Shown here in pieces: positions 6,966-7,043 of a stretch of 7,043 nucleotides of DNA. The notes below the pieces were generated by a model, which was not told where the DNA came from, ran no database searches, and saw nothing but the letters and a program-made list of their open reading frames with translations. The translations under genes were made by a program, and so were the position numbers. How positions within the stretch are numbered: position 1 is the stretch's first letter; each line of letters starts with the position of its first letter. Source of the stretch: Prevotellaceae bacterium (lineage in GTDB: Bacteria > Bacteroidota > Bacteroidia > Bacteroidales > Paludibacteraceae); the NCBI GenBank assembly GCA_031290375.1, contig JAITNR010000187.1, forward strand, positions 1 through 7,043, read 5' to 3'.

Positions 6966-7014
6966 CACCCGATTTTAAACTTATGTGGATTTTTATTAAC
7001 AATTAACTCAACAC

Positions 7015-7043
7015 ATGTTACCTAACTCGCTATCAGCCATTGG
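7015..7043 (+). CDS. 5' end of a rightward gene, cut by the window end
   Basis: ATG at 7015 opens the frame MLPNSLSAIG, which runs off the window. It follows a perfect promoter and an A-rich, Shine-Dalgarno-free leader (ATTAACTCAACAC), which is how starts look in this group. Only nine full codons are visible, so the product cannot be identified. It would be divergent from porX. Confidence 0.5.

Noticed and set aside
6868..6990. DnaA-box-like words (TTTTCCACA at 6868-6876, TGTGGAT at 6984-6990), suggesting an origin
   Set aside because: There is one good and one poor match, with no cluster and no dnaA-like gene start. Chance is enough to explain them.
6799..7002. 67-codon minus-strand ORF upstream of porX
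   Set aside because: It starts with TTG, runs through a dispersed intergenic repeat and overlaps the antisense of a perfect plus-strand promoter. Its composition does not look like a protein.

Overview
The window looks like chromosomal DNA of a Bacteroidota bacterium, probably a Bacteroidales or related lineage that uses the type IX secretion system (T9SS). Three things suggest this: a large secreted protein ending in a T9SS type A sorting domain, a PorX-type response regulator with a PglZ domain (a T9SS regulator), and promoters of the Bacteroidota kind (TTTG, about 20 nt, TAnnTTTG). The genes lack Shine-Dalgarno sequences and have A/T-rich leaders. No tRNA, rRNA, CRISPR array, insertion sequence or phage gene was seen.

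Layout from left to right. Positions 1-234 hold no convincing gene. Positions 235-276 are a strong, probably bidirectional, terminator. Positions 322-3705 (minus) encode an 1127-residue surface or secreted protein in which four jelly-roll (cleaved-adhesin/MAM-like) modules alternate with four fibronectin type III modules, followed by the T9SS sorting domain. Positions 3706-4126 are an AT-rich gap with a good promoter candidate, a 61-codon small ORF, mutually exclusive GTTAC-type hairpins and a hairpin followed by a run of eight T, all on the minus strand. Positions 4127-5176 (minus) are ribD of riboflavin synthesis. Positions 5185-6735 (minus) are porX. The two genes are only 8 nt apart and probably form one transcript (porX then ribD). 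Positions 6736-7014 are a divergent intergenic region with one promoter facing each way and a dispersed GTCATTGCGAGG-type repeat. A plus-strand gene probably begins at 7015 and runs off the window.

How the parts relate: PorX is the cytoplasmic response regulator of T9SS gene expression, and the large adhesin-like protein is a predicted T9SS client, so regulator and cargo lie on the same strand within a few kilobases. RibD is metabolic, and its link to porX appears to be transcriptional only. The best candidate for something undescribed is the leader-like region between ribD and the adhesin gene, which could be a small gene with its own terminator or an attenuator controlling the adhesin. This is inference from sequence alone.
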